Origin: JACCVL01 sp038232655
Lineage (GTDB): Bacteria; Actinomycetota; Actinomycetes; Propionibacteriales; Nocardioidaceae
Length of the DNA stretch: 43,443 nt
Reading direction: 5' to 3'
Assembly (NCBI GenBank): GCA_038232655.1
Contig: JBBSNM010000010.1
Coordinates: 1-43,443, forward strand
The notes beneath the pieces are model-generated. The model was not told where the DNA came from. It did no database searches and saw only the letters and a program-made list of their open reading frames with translations. The position numbers and the translations under genes were made by a program. Below are positions 17,746 through 25,840 of this stretch, in pieces; position 1 is the stretch's first letter, and every line of letters begins with the position of its first letter.

Positions 17746-18740
17746 GGCGCACCCCCGCCCGGTGCGTCCGCGCCGCCTGCGGGTCGCCCTGCGGACTTGC
17801 CGGCCGGCTGCTTGACCCGCGGCCCGGTGACCACGCCGACCAGGTCGAGCGAGGACATGTCGACGAAGGGCCGCACCGTGGCGGTGACCGACTGGTCCCC
17901 GGCGCTGGCCTGCACCTGCCGCACCGTGCCGACCGGGACCCCCGGGACGTACGGCGTGCCGCCGCGTGACCCCCAGGTGACGATCGTGTCGCCCTTGGCG
18001 GGCAGCGAGTCGGGGTCGACCAGGTCGAGCACCAGCCTGCCGTCGGCGCCGAGGCTGCCGTTGCCGCGCAGGAACCCGAGCTCCATCGACCGGTCGAGGC
18101 GCCCCCCGACCACCGACCCGGCGTCGATGGCGAGCAGCACGGTGGCGGTGTGGCGGCCGGTGCGCAGCACCCGGCCGACCAATCCGGCCGAGTTGACGAC
18201 GGTGCGGTCCGCCCGCACGCCGTCGGCGGTGCCAGCGTTGATCGTCACGGTGCGGCGGAACGCCTGCGCCGGTCCGATGGCGATGACCCGGGCGTTCACC
18301 AGCTCGAAACCGGTGCTGTCGGTGACGCCGGTCAGCGCGTCGTACTCCGCGAGCCGGTTGCGGTCGACGGTGCCGGTTGCGAGCTCTGCGCGCAGCCTGG
18401 CGTTGCTGTCGGTGAGACGGGCGTTGTCGGCCTGCAGCCGGCGTGACCGGGCCACCAAGGAGGCCAGGTCGACCGCCGGGCTGACGACCGCGTCGGCACC
18501 GGCCTCCAGCGGGCCGAACACCTCCGCAGCGCCTGTTCGCAGCGGCTCGACCGGGGAGTCGGGACGGCCGGCGGCGTCGACGCCGATCAGCGTCAGCGCG
18601 ACCAGCACGCTGACCGCCAGCGCCGTGCGGGCGTGCCGGCTCTGGTCACGGTCCGGCCCGAGGGGCTGGCTGCGCCGGGCGCGGGTCAGCGCCTTGGGGC
18701 GCAGCGTGACCGGCGGGACGGGCCGGGCTCGCCTGCGCAC
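17742..18740 (-). CDS. mreC: Rod shape-determining protein MreC
   Basis: Bitopic elongasome scaffold that bridges MreB to the periplasmic synthases. The 332-residue product has a basic cytoplasmic start, one membrane span (ALAVSVLVALTLIGVDAA), a coiled coil rich in ADNARLTDSNARLRAEL and the beta-rich MreC domain (VVNSAGLVGRVLRTG, LPAKGDTIVTWGS, VPGVPVGTV). The Gly/Pro/Ala tail is typical. The start is GTG at 18740, preceded by GAGGTGGGG; the longer open frame upstream has no such site. About 106 bp separate it from mreB. Confidence 0.93.
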   Translation of the reverse strand: MRRRARPVPPVTLRPKALTRARRSQPLGPDRDQSRHARTALAVSVLVALTLIGVDAAGRPDSPVEPLRTGAAEVFGPLEAGADAVVSPAVDLASLVARSRRLQADNARLTDSNARLRAELATGTVDRNRLAEYDALTGVTDSTGFELVNARVIAIGPAQAFRRTVTINAGTADGVRADRTVVNSAGLVGRVLRTGRHTATVLLAIDAGSVVGGRLDRSMELGFLRGNGSLGADGRLVLDLVDPDSLPAKGDTIVTWGSRGGTPYVPGVPVGTVRQVQASAGDQSVTATVRPFVDMSSLDLVGVVTGPRVKQPAGKSAGRPAGGADAPGGGAP

Positions 18741-18846
18741 GCCCCACCTCGAGGTTGTCGGGCTCGCGGGGGTGGAACCGCTCGCATCCGGGCGGGCGCT
18801 GGCGGGCGCGGACTCCCGCGCGGGAGCGCGCAGCAACAACACGGCC

Positions 18847-19872
18847 CTACCGCCGGGACTCGGACACGAGCACCTGCTGCAGGGCGTCGAACTCCTCGAC
18901 GCAGCGGCCGGCCCCGGTCGCCACCGAGTGCAGCGGGTCCTCGGCGACGTGCACCGGCATGCCGGTCTCGTGCCGCAGCCGCTCGTCCAGGCCGCGCAGC
19001 AGCGCACCACCGCCGGTCAGCACCAGGCCGCGGTCCATGATGTCGCCGGCCAGCTCGGGCGGGGTCTTGTCGAGAGTGGTGCGCACCGCGTCCACGATGT
19101 CTTGCAGCGGCTCCTCGAGCGCCTGGCGCACCTCGGCGGTGGACACCGGCACGCTGCGCGGCAGGCCGGACACCAGGTCGCGCCCGCGGATGTCGGCCTC
19201 CGGCTCGCTGGCCAGCGGGAACGCCGAGCCGAGCGCGATCTTGACCTCCTCGGCGGTGTGCTCGCCGAGCATGAGGGAGTACTCCTTCTTCATCCACGAC
19301 ACGATGGCCGCGTCCATGTCGTCGCCGGCGGTTCGGATGGACAGGCTGGTCACGACGCCGCCGAGGCTGATGACCGCCACCTCGGTGGTGCCACCGCCGA
19401 TGTCGACCACCATGTTGCCGGTCGCCTCGTGCACCGGCAGCCCGGCGCCGATCGCGGCGGCCATCGGCTCCTCGATGATGTACACCCGGCGGGCGCCGGC
19501 CTGGTAGCCGGCCTCCTTGACCGCGCGCTGCTCGACCGCGGTGACCCCGGAGGGGACGCAGACCACCAGCCGCGGCTTGGCGAAGTAGCGGCGGCGGTGC
19601 ACCTGCTGGATGAACAGCCGCAGCATCTGCTCGGTGGACTCGAAGTCGGCGATCACCCCGTCCTTGAGCGGCCGGATGGCGATGATGCCGCCCGGCGTAC
19701 GCCCCAGCATGCGCTTGGCCTCGGTGCCGACCGCCAGGATCTCGCGGCTGGTGGCGTCGAGGGCGACGACCGAGGGCTCGTTCAGCAGCACCCCGCGACC
19801 ACGCACGTAGACCAGCGTGTTCGCGGTGCCGAGGTCGACGGCCATGTCCCGGCCGAGGAAGCTGTTGCCCAC
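18847..19872 (-). CDS. mreB: Actin-like rod shape protein MreB
   Basis: Bacterial actin that guides the elongation machinery under the membrane. Starting at GTG 19872, the product of 341 residues begins GNSFLGRDMAVDLGTANTLV, as actinobacterial MreB does, and an AGGGGG Shine-Dalgarno lies a few bases upstream. The ATG at 19890 in the same frame has none. Actin-fold motifs: DLGTANT (phosphate 1), VVDIGGGTTEVAVIS (phosphate 2) and VLTGGGALLRGLDE (adenosine). First gene of the cluster; a possible -10, TAGCCT, lies near 19922-19917 with no clear -35. Confidence 0.96.
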   Translation of the reverse strand: MGNSFLGRDMAVDLGTANTLVYVRGRGVLLNEPSVVALDATSREILAVGTEAKRMLGRTPGGIIAIRPLKDGVIADFESTEQMLRLFIQQVHRRRYFAKPRLVVCVPSGVTAVEQRAVKEAGYQAGARRVYIIEEPMAAAIGAGLPVHEATGNMVVDIGGGTTEVAVISLGGVVTSLSIRTAGDDMDAAIVSWMKKEYSLMLGEHTAEEVKIALGSAFPLASEPEADIRGRDLVSGLPRSVPVSTAEVRQALEEPLQDIVDAVRTTLDKTPPELAGDIMDRGLVLTGGGALLRGLDERLRHETGMPVHVAEDPLHSVATGAGRCVEEFDALQQVLVSESRR

Positions 19873-20316
19873 GCGGCCCCCTGGTCGCATCTGTCACTTG
19901 GGTGGAATCCTCTACCAGGCTAGGCGCGACGGGGCGCCATACCATCCCGCGACACGCCCGGACAACCCTCCAACGCCGGCCGCCCGGGTGGCGCGCGCCC
20001 ACGTCAAACCGCGCGTGCACCCTGGCGTGCGCACCCGGGACGGTGCAAAGTGGACCGGCCGCAACTGGGAAGGTCTACTCCACGCAATGGCGTCCCACCG
20101 GTCTGGGCACGCCGCACTCGGTGCGTTCGGCACCATCGTTGCTGCCGCGGTGGTGCCGCACGCACCGAGTGGTCGCTGCCACCGCCGATTGCTGGCTGTC
20201 ACCGGGCGCCGCGGCGCCACGTAAACGTGGCTGCCGGACCCTTTACGCGGCGGGCACGCCCCGTAACGGGTCACCAGGCCACGCAAAGCAGACGATCTTG
20301 GACGTCGGCTCGCTGG
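19873..20316. other. Noncoding stretch with inverted repeats between mreB and the arsC remnant
   Basis: No convincing gene was found in either strand; open frames here lack family resemblance and run into neighbouring genes. It should hold the mreB promoter on its left. Its main content is a set of inverted repeats: a 57-bp hairpin (20115-20171), a 14-bp palindrome GGCGCCGCGGCGCC (20205-20218), CCACGTAAACGTGG (20217-20230) and CCCGTAACGGG (20260-20270). The missing start of arsC would have lain at its right end. Confidence 0.6.
20115..20171. repeat. 57-bp inverted repeat (21-bp arms, 15-nt loop)
   Basis: The arm at 20115-20135 (beginning CACTCGGTGCG) is complementary to 20151-20171 (ending CGCACCGAGTG) at 20 of 21 positions; the single mismatch is inside the arm. 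The loop at 20136-20150 is 15 nt. RNA or single-stranded DNA from either strand could form a very stable hairpin. No poly-T follows. Confidence 0.8.
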
Positions 20317-20628
20317 TCGGGCGGTTCCGAGCCCGGTCATGAGGTGAACCCCGCGGCGGTGCAGGCGATGGCCGAGCGCGGCGTCGACATCGCCCGCGAG
20401 TTCCCCAAGCCGTGGACCGACGAGATCGTCCGCGCCGCCGACGTCGTCGTGACGATGGGCTGCGGGGACGAGTGCCCGTACGTGCCCGGAACCCGCTACA
20501 TCGACTGGGAGCTCGAGGATCCGGCCGGCCATGGGGTCGAGGCGGTGCGCCCGATCGCCGACCAGATCGAGCAGCGAGTCCGCGACCTGCTGGTCGAGCT
20601 CGGCGTGACCCCCGCCCGGCTCGCGTGA
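20317..20628 (+). pseudogene. arsC: 5'-truncated arsenate reductase (LMW-phosphatase type)
   Basis: The translated stretch from about 20317 (SGGSEPGHEVNPAAV, then TMGCGDECPYVPG and YIDWELEDPAGHGVEAVRPI) is the C-terminal two thirds of a thioredoxin-coupled arsenate reductase. The N-terminal P-loop with the nucleophilic cysteine (family pattern CVHNAGRSQ) is missing from all frames upstream, so the product could not reduce arsenate. The frame stays open further upstream, but that part has no family resemblance. The TGA overlaps the GTG of the aquaporin-like gene (GTGA), preserving an ancestral coupled pair. Confidence 0.82.
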
Positions 20629-21444
20629 GCGCGGCCGAGCTGGCACCCCTGCCCCGTCGGCTGCTGGCCGAGGCCGTCGGCACCGCCGCGCTGGTCGCGG
20701 TCGTCGTCGGGTCTGGGGTGATGGCGACCGAGCTCACCGACGACGTGGGCCCTGCAGCTGCTGGCCAACAGCCTGACCACGGTCTTCGGGCTGGGACTGC
20801 TGATCTGGCTGCTGGCGCCGGTGTCGGGTGCCCACTTCAACCCCGCCGTGACAGCGGTGGTGGCGTTCACCGACCGTCGCCCGGTGGGAGACGCGCTGGC
20901 CTACGTCACCGTCCAGCTGGTCGGCGGCGTGGCGGGAGCGCTGCTGGCCAACGCCATGTTCGACCTGGCGCTGTTCCAGCTGTCCACCACCCAGCGCACC
21001 GGTGGGCACCTGTGGCTCGCCGAGGTGGTAGCCACCACCGGGTTGGTGACGGTGGTGCTGGCGGTGGGGCGCACCGGGCGGACCGAGGCGGCGCCGGTGG
21101 TGGTCGCGCTGTGGATCGGCGCGGCGTACTGGTTCACCAGCTCGACGTCGTTCGCCAACCCGGCGGTCACCCTCGGCCGGGTGTTCCGCGACACCTTCAC
21201 CGGCATCGCACCGTGCTCGGCGCCCGCGTTCGTGCTCGCCCAGCTGGTCGGCGGCGTGGTGGCGGTCGCGCTCGTGCGGGGGTTGTTCGGCCCTCAGGCC
21301 CGGGCCAGCCAGCCCTGGACCGCGTCGACCCAGCGTGCCGCCGCCGACGCGTCGGCGGCGAACCATAGCGACGGCTCGGTCAGCTCCAGCTCGAGCAGCA
21401 GCGGCTCGCCGGACGGGTCGGGCACCAGGTCGACCCGGGCATAG
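20625..21444 (+). pseudogene. Frameshifted aquaporin-family (AqpS-like) channel gene
   Basis: The N-terminal part (GTG at 20625, RRLLAEAVGTAALVAVVVGSG) and the rest (LANSLTTVFGLGLLIWLLAP, then GAHFNPAVTAVVAF and SFANPAVTLGRVF, the two NPA boxes) lie in different frames. They join if one C is removed from the CCC run at 20750-20752, giving about 272 residues. Aquaglyceroporins next to arsC can release arsenite. The frame has no stop at the expected C-terminus and runs about 150 bp into the opposite-strand ATP-grasp gene. A sequencing error is possible, but the adjacent arsC is also broken, which favours decay. Confidence 0.78.
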
Positions 21445-22175
21445 AGCAGCTCGTCGCGGCCTGCGGGCGACAGCGCCGCGAGCGCGTCCAGCACGCGCTC
21501 GGCGGCCTCGCGCTCGCCCGGCGACGGGTTGCGCGCACCGATCTCCTCGACCGCGTACAGCCCCCCGGTGGCCTCGGCGCCGGCCGCGAGCAACGCCCCC
21601 TTGCGAAAGGCGTGGCTGAAGCGATCGGCCATCCACACCAGCCCGGTCTCGCCGGCGCTGTCCACGCCGGCGACGTACGGCTGCACCATCACCGGTCGGC
21701 CGGCCGCCAACAGCTGCTCGGCGTGTGCGCGCGCCGAGGCGGCGTCGCGGTGCCGGCGGGTGTCCTTGGCGCCGGCACTCACCGTCGGCTTGACGACCAA
21801 GTCACCGGGGTGGTCGTGCACCTTGTCACCGGGCTCATACCAGCTGGTGGGCACCACCGGCAGGCCGGCGTCGCCGAGCTGGCGCAGGTAGGTCTTGTCG
21901 CTGTTCCAGTCCAGCACGTCGGCGGGGTTGGCCAGCCGCGGCACCGACCGCGCCCAGGCGAGGAACTCCGCCCGCCGCTGGTTGTAGTCCCAGGTGGAGC
22001 GCACCACCACCAGGTCGGTGGCCGACCAGTCGACGGCCGGGTCGTCCCAGACCGCGGGTCGGGCGTCGATGCCAGCGGTGCGGAGCGCGTCGATCGCCAC
22101 CTGCTCGTCGTCGTCGCCGGCCGGCACCTCGGCGCAGGTCGCCAGCAGCACGAGCGGCAGGCGGGGCTCAGCCAA
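21294..22175 (-). CDS. ATP-grasp domain protein (RimK/DcsG-like)
   Basis: About 293 residues. An N-terminal domain (LVLLATCAEVPAGDDDEQ, DLVVVRSTWDYNQRRAEF) is followed by ATP-grasp elements: WNSDKTYLRQL, GDLVVKPTVSAGAKDTRR (nucleotide-binding lysine and flexible loop), VMVQPYVAGVDSAGETGLV and a metal-binding LLLELELTEPSLWF near the C-terminus. Such enzymes ligate a carboxylate to an amine; the substrate is unknown. The best start is TTG at 22175, overlapping the end of ndk by 8 bp; a GTG at 22151 is possible. Its 3' end overlaps the broken aquaporin gene. Confidence 0.78.
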   Translation of the reverse strand: MAEPRLPLVLLATCAEVPAGDDDEQVAIDALRTAGIDARPAVWDDPAVDWSATDLVVVRSTWDYNQRRAEFLAWARSVPRLANPADVLDWNSDKTYLRQLGDAGLPVVPTSWYEPGDKVHDHPGDLVVKPTVSAGAKDTRRHRDAASARAHAEQLLAAGRPVMVQPYVAGVDSAGETGLVWMADRFSHAFRKGALLAAGAEATGGLYAVEEIGARNPSPGEREAAERVLDALAALSPAGRDELLYARVDLVPDPSGEPLLLELELTEPSLWFAADASAAARWVDAVQGWLARA

Positions 22176-22578
22176 GGTCGGGGAAGAACAGCGCGATCTC
22201 GCGCTCGGCCGACGCGGACGAGTCGGACCCGTGCACGAGGTTCTCGCGGTTGGACATCGAAAGGTCGCCGCGGATGGACCCGGGCGCGGCCTTGCGCCCG
22301 TCGGTCGCGCCGTTGAGCGTACGGACGATCTCGACCGCCTCGTCGCCCTCGAGCACCATCGCCACCAGCGGCCCGGAAGTGACGAAGGTGCGCAGCGGCG
22401 GGTAGAAGTCCCGGTCCACATGCTCGGCGTAGTGCTGGTCGGCCAGCGCACCGTCGAGGGTGCGCATGTCCATCGCCACCACCGACAGGCCCTTGGCCTC
22501 GTAGCGGCCGAGCACCTCCCCCATCAGTCCGCGGCGCACCGCGTCGGGCTTCAGCAGGACCAGCGTGCGCTCGCTCAT
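22168..22578 (-). CDS. ndk: Nucleoside diphosphate kinase
   Basis: Transfers the terminal phosphate between nucleoside triphosphates and diphosphates through a phosphohistidine. The 136-residue product is full length, opens MSERTLVLLKPDAVRRGL and carries the active-site stretch NLVHGSDS with the catalytic histidine at residue 116. No Shine-Dalgarno precedes the ATG; a TAGTCT hexamer lies 7 nt upstream, so this may be a leaderless transcript. It follows DUF4233 in the folC-DUF4233-ndk order usual for actinomycetes. Confidence 0.97.
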   Translation of the reverse strand: MSERTLVLLKPDAVRRGLMGEVLGRYEAKGLSVVAMDMRTLDGALADQHYAEHVDRDFYPPLRTFVTSGPLVAMVLEGDEAVEIVRTLNGATDGRKAAPGSIRGDLSMSNRENLVHGSDSSASAEREIALFFPDLG

Positions 22579-22585
22579 GGCGCGG

Positions 22586-22591
22586 AGACTA
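22586..22591 (-). promoter_or_regulatory. Candidate leaderless -10 of ndk (TAGTCT)
   Basis: TAGTCT is followed by 7 nt and then the ndk ATG, with no ribosome-binding site. This places a start of transcription at or next to the first base of the codon. No convincing -35 was found, so it rests on the hexamer and spacing. Confidence 0.4.
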
Positions 22592-22626
22592 GCCAGCGTG
22601 CCGTGCCGGTGAGCACCCCGCCCGTC

Positions 22627-22959
22627 TCAGGCGGGTTCGGCGCGCTGCGCCTGCAGCGTCTCGACCCGGCCACCGAGCACGATCGCCAACGCCCACAGCC
22701 CGCCGAACAGCAACCCGACCACGAACATCGCCCACGTCCAGAACCCCAGCGTCAGCGCGCCGACCTGCACCGCCCAGCCGAGCGCGTACGCCCAGCGGTG
22801 GCGCAACAGGCCCGCGGTGACGACCGCCAGCAGCGCCAGCCCCAGCCCGGCCGCCAGCGCCGGGCCGGGGTCGATGCCGGACACCTGGATGAGCACCGGC
22901 ACCGACAGCGCGATCACGACCGCCTCCAACGCCAGCACCGCCGCGGCCATGGCGCGCAT
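22627..22959 (-). CDS. DUF4233 membrane protein
   Basis: A 110-residue protein that is almost entirely hydrophobic, with about three to four membrane segments (AAAVLALEAVVIALSVPVLI, then a WAMFVVGLLFGGLWALAIVLG hairpin). DUF4233 proteins occur between folC and ndk in actinomycetes and have no known function. The ATG at 22959 comes one base after the folC stop (TGACATG), so it is translationally coupled to folC. Conserved position suggests a link to folate or nucleotide metabolism, but nothing in the sequence shows it. Confidence 0.85.
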   Translation of the reverse strand: MRAMAAAVLALEAVVIALSVPVLIQVSGIDPGPALAAGLGLALLAVVTAGLLRHRWAYALGWAVQVGALTLGFWTWAMFVVGLLFGGLWALAIVLGGRVETLQAQRAEPA

Positions 22960-22960
22960 G

Positions 22961-24343
22961 TCAGACCGCCCCGTCGGAGACGCCGAGCAGCGTGCGGGCC
23001 TCGCCGACGGTGACGACCGAGCCGGTCACCAGCACCCCGCCGCTGCCCAACGACTCACCGGTCGATCCGCCGGCCTCGGCCAGCCCCGCGGCGATGTCGA
23101 GGGCGTCGTCGAGCCGGGCGGCCACGTGCACCCGATCCTCGCCGAACACGGCCTCGGCCGCCGCACCGACCTCGTCGGCCGGCAACGCCCGCGCCGTGGA
23201 CGCCTGGGTGCAGACGACCTGCGCCATCACCGGCTCAAAGGCCGCGAGCAGCTGCTCCACATCCTTGTCGGCCATGACGCCGACGACGCCGATGAGCGGG
23301 CTGAACGCGAACACCTCCTGCACGGCTTCGGCGCTCGCGCGTGCGCCGTGCGGGTTGTGCGCGCCGTCGAGGACGAAGGTCGGGCTACGCCGGGCCACCT
23401 CCAGCCGGCCGGGGCTGGTCACGGTCGCGAACGCGTCGCGTACGGCGTCTGGGTCGAGCTCGGCTCCCCCGCCGACGAACGCCTCAACCGCTGCGATCGC
23501 GGCGGCAGCGTTGTGGGCCTGGTGCGCGCCGTGCAGCGGCAGGAAGATCTCCTCGTAGGTGCGACCGAGCCCGCGTACCGTCACCACCTGGCCGCCGACA
23601 CCTGCGACCCGCGACTCCACCCCGAACTCCACCCCCTCGCGGACCACGCTCGCTCCCACCTCGGCGGCACGGGTCAGCAGCTCCTGGGCGACCTCACCCG
23701 GCTGCTGCGCGAGCACCCCGATCGTGCCGGCCTTGAGGATCCCGGCCTTCTCGCGGGCGATGTCGACCGGGTCGTCGCCGAGATAGTTGGCGTGGTCGAC
23801 CGCCACCGGCGTCACCACGGCCACCTGGGCGTCGGCCACGTTCGTCGCGTCCCACGACCCGCCCATGCCGACCTCGACGATCGCCACGTCCACCGGGGCG
23901 TCGGCGAACGCGGCGAACGCCATCGCGGTCAGCGCCTCGAAGAAGCTGACCGGGTGCTGCCCGGAGCGGTCGACCACGTCGAGGTAGGCCGCCACGTCGC
24001 CGTAGGCCGAGACGAACTGCTCCTCGCTGAGCGGCTGGCCGTCGACGCCGATCCGCTCGGTCATCGACTGCAGGTGCGGGCTGGTGTAGCGGCCGGTGCG
24101 CAGACCGAGCGACCGAACCAGCGCGTCGATCATGCGGCTGGTCGACGACTTGCCGTTGGTGCCGGTCAGGTGGATGACGGGGTAGCCGCGCTGCGGTTGG
24201 CCGAGCAGGTCGACCAGCGCACGGATGCGCTCGAGGCTGGGGTCGAGCCGCGTCTCGGGCCAGCGGGAGAGCAGGGCGCGCTCCACCTCGCCGTACATCG
24301 GATGCGGGACGGGTGTCGGCGCGGGTGCACTGGAGTCGGCCAT
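22961..24343 (-). CDS. folC: Folylpolyglutamate synthase / dihydrofolate synthase
   Basis: Mur-ligase-family enzyme that adds glutamate to dihydropteroate and folates. The 460-residue product has the ATP P-loop GTNGKSSTSRM near residue 60, the stretch SPHLQSMTERI, the metal-site region AIVEVGMGGSWDATNV, DHANYLGDD, and LDGAHNPHGA in the C-terminal domain. The ATG at 24343 is preceded by AGGGG; a longer in-frame start at 24403 has no such site. First gene of folC-DUF4233-ndk. A CTCGGATGA motif lies about 70 bp upstream. valS, its usual upstream neighbour, is 3 kb away on the other strand. Confidence 0.95.
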   Translation of the reverse strand: MADSSAPAPTPVPHPMYGEVERALLSRWPETRLDPSLERIRALVDLLGQPQRGYPVIHLTGTNGKSSTSRMIDALVRSLGLRTGRYTSPHLQSMTERIGVDGQPLSEEQFVSAYGDVAAYLDVVDRSGQHPVSFFEALTAMAFAAFADAPVDVAIVEVGMGGSWDATNVADAQVAVVTPVAVDHANYLGDDPVDIAREKAGILKAGTIGVLAQQPGEVAQELLTRAAEVGASVVREGVEFGVESRVAGVGGQVVTVRGLGRTYEEIFLPLHGAHQAHNAAAAIAAVEAFVGGGAELDPDAVRDAFATVTSPGRLEVARRSPTFVLDGAHNPHGARASAEAVQEVFAFSPLIGVVGVMADKDVEQLLAAFEPVMAQVVCTQASTARALPADEVGAAAEAVFGEDRVHVAARLDDALDIAAGLAEAGGSTGESLGSGGVLVTGSVVTVGEARTLLGVSDGAV

Positions 24344-24410
24344 CACCCCTGAGTATCGCTCCCCGCCCCGCCGGCCGTGGGTCCCGGTCGGGTCATCCGC
24401 CACCCCACCC

Positions 24411-24434
24411 GCATCATCCGAGAGTTATCGCGCC
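24411..24434 (-). repeat. CTCGGATGA intergenic motif, copy upstream of folC
   Basis: On the minus strand this reads GGCGCGATAAC then TCTCGGATGATGC, close to the two copies near 4.25 kb but in opposite orientation on the map. It lies in the gap between folC and tmsB, which otherwise holds nothing recognisable. Confidence 0.55.
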
Positions 24435-24553
24435 CCCCGTGATCTGACCTGGGCCGCCGAGTGCGGTGTTGGGGGTCACCGCCGGCGGAACCGGTGACCA
24501 CCTACGACGCACTCGACCTGCGCGGCCGGGCGGACGGCAGCTGGGCGTACGAA

Positions 24554-25840
24554 CTACCAGTCCGGGCGAAGGTCGAAGCCGGAGACTCCGTCGTCACGCG
24601 TTCGCGAGGCCAGCACCTGGTGCAACTGGATCTTGTTGCGCTCGAACGCCAACCTCGACCCGGCCATGTACATGCCCCAGACGCGGGCGGTGCCGACCCC
24701 GGTCTCGGCCACGCACTCGTCCCAGTGCTCGACCAGGTTGGCGCACCACTCCGCGAGGGTCAGCGCGTAGTGCTCGCGCAGGTTCTCCTCGTGGCGCACC
24801 TCGAACCCGGAGTCCTGCATCACGCTGATGATGCGGCCGGACCCGCTCAGCTCACCGTCGGGGAACACGTACCGGTCGATGAACGCGCCGGTCGAGGTCA
24901 GCGCATTGTCGGGCCGGGTGATGCAGTGGTTCAGCAGCCGCCCTCCCGGCCGCAGCCGGTCCCGGACAAACTGGAAGTACGCCGGGTAGGCGCGCAGCCC
25001 GATGTGCTCGGTGAGCCCGATGGAGCTGATCGCGTCGAAGCCGGTCTCGTTCATGTCGCGGTAGTCGCCATGCCGCACCTCGGCGCGCTCGCCGAGACCC
25101 TCGCGCTCAATTGCCCGCTGCGCCCAGCTCGCCTGCTGTGCCGACAGCGTCGCACCGATCGCCTGCACGCCGTACTCGCGCACTGCATGGCGGACCATGC
25201 CGCCCCACCCGCAGCCGACATCGAGCAGCCGCATGCCCGGACGAAGCCCGAGCTTGCGGGCGACCAGGTCGTACTTGGCCTCCTGTGCCTGTTCGAGCGT
25301 CGCGTCCGCGTTGGGGAACACCGCGCAGGTGTAGGTCATCGACGGGCCTAGCACCCGCTCATAGAAGTCGTTGGACACGTCGTAGTGCCGGTGGATCGCC
25401 ACCGCGTCGCGACCGCGGGTGTGCCGCAGCCCCTCCAACGTGCGACGCCAGCGGGGCAGGTGCTCCTGCGGCGGCGGTGGCGGCGGCTTGAGGTGCGCCC
25501 AGCCGATCTGCTTGACCAGCCGCAGCACCGCCGCGGGGGACGGCGCGTTGGCGTCGAAGCTGCCCGAGACGGCCCGCATCAGCGGGTACGGGTCGCCTGG
25601 GTGCACGCCGCGCACCTCCAGGTCGCCCGCGACGTACGCGCGCGCCATGCCCAGGTCGCCCGGCGCGGTGACGATGTAGGACAGGCCGCGCTCGTTGGCC
25701 AGGTGCAAGGTGATCTCGGCGTCGGCCGGCCCCGCGCTGCTGCCGTCGAACGCGGTGAGCCGGAACGGCAGCCCGCGCGGGCTCAGGGCTGCGAAGGCCG
25801 TGGCCACCGGTGTCCGGATCGATGTGGGGGTCAGCGTCAC
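24554..25840 (-). CDS. tmsB: Fatty-acid C-10 methyltransferase TmsB/BfaB (CFA-synthase family)
   Basis: A 428-residue SAM-dependent enzyme of the cyclopropane-fatty-acid synthase family. The N-terminal lipid-binding half is followed by HRHYDVSNDFYERVLGPSMTYTC and the SAM-binding motif LLDVGCGWGG near residue 205, then SSIGLTEHIGL and the C-terminal family region. In actinomycetes the homologue beside an FAD oxidoreductase methylenates C-10 of oleoyl chains, the first step to 10-methylstearic (tuberculostearic) acid. The ATG at 25840 overlaps the tmsA stop by 4 bp. A plain cyclopropane synthase is the alternative; the tmsA neighbour argues against it. Confidence 0.85.
   Translation of the reverse strand: MTLTPTSIRTPVATAFAALSPRGLPFRLTAFDGSSAGPADAEITLHLANERGLSYIVTAPGDLGMARAYVAGDLEVRGVHPGDPYPLMRAVSGSFDANAPSPAAVLRLVKQIGWAHLKPPPPPPQEHLPRWRRTLEGLRHTRGRDAVAIHRHYDVSNDFYERVLGPSMTYTCAVFPNADATLEQAQEAKYDLVARKLGLRPGMRLLDVGCGWGGMVRHAVREYGVQAIGATLSAQQASWAQRAIEREGLGERAEVRHGDYRDMNETGFDAISSIGLTEHIGLRAYPAYFQFVRDRLRPGGRLLNHCITRPDNALTSTGAFIDRYVFPDGELSGSGRIISVMQDSGFEVRHEENLREHYALTLAEWCANLVEHWDECVAETGVGTARVWGMYMAGSRLAFERNKIQLHQVLASRTRDDGVSGFDLRPDW

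Noticed and set aside
20050..20316. Full-length arsC starting at 20050
   Set aside because: The upstream part of that frame has no phosphatase P-loop and shows no family resemblance, so it is not a functional N-terminus.
19912..20646. Minus-strand open frame across the noncoding stretch and the arsC remnant
   Set aside because: It is antisense to recognisable arsC sequence and has no recognised domain.
24461..25351. Plus-strand frame opposite tmsB
   Set aside because: Shadow frame; SAM-binding and family motifs are in the minus-strand gene.
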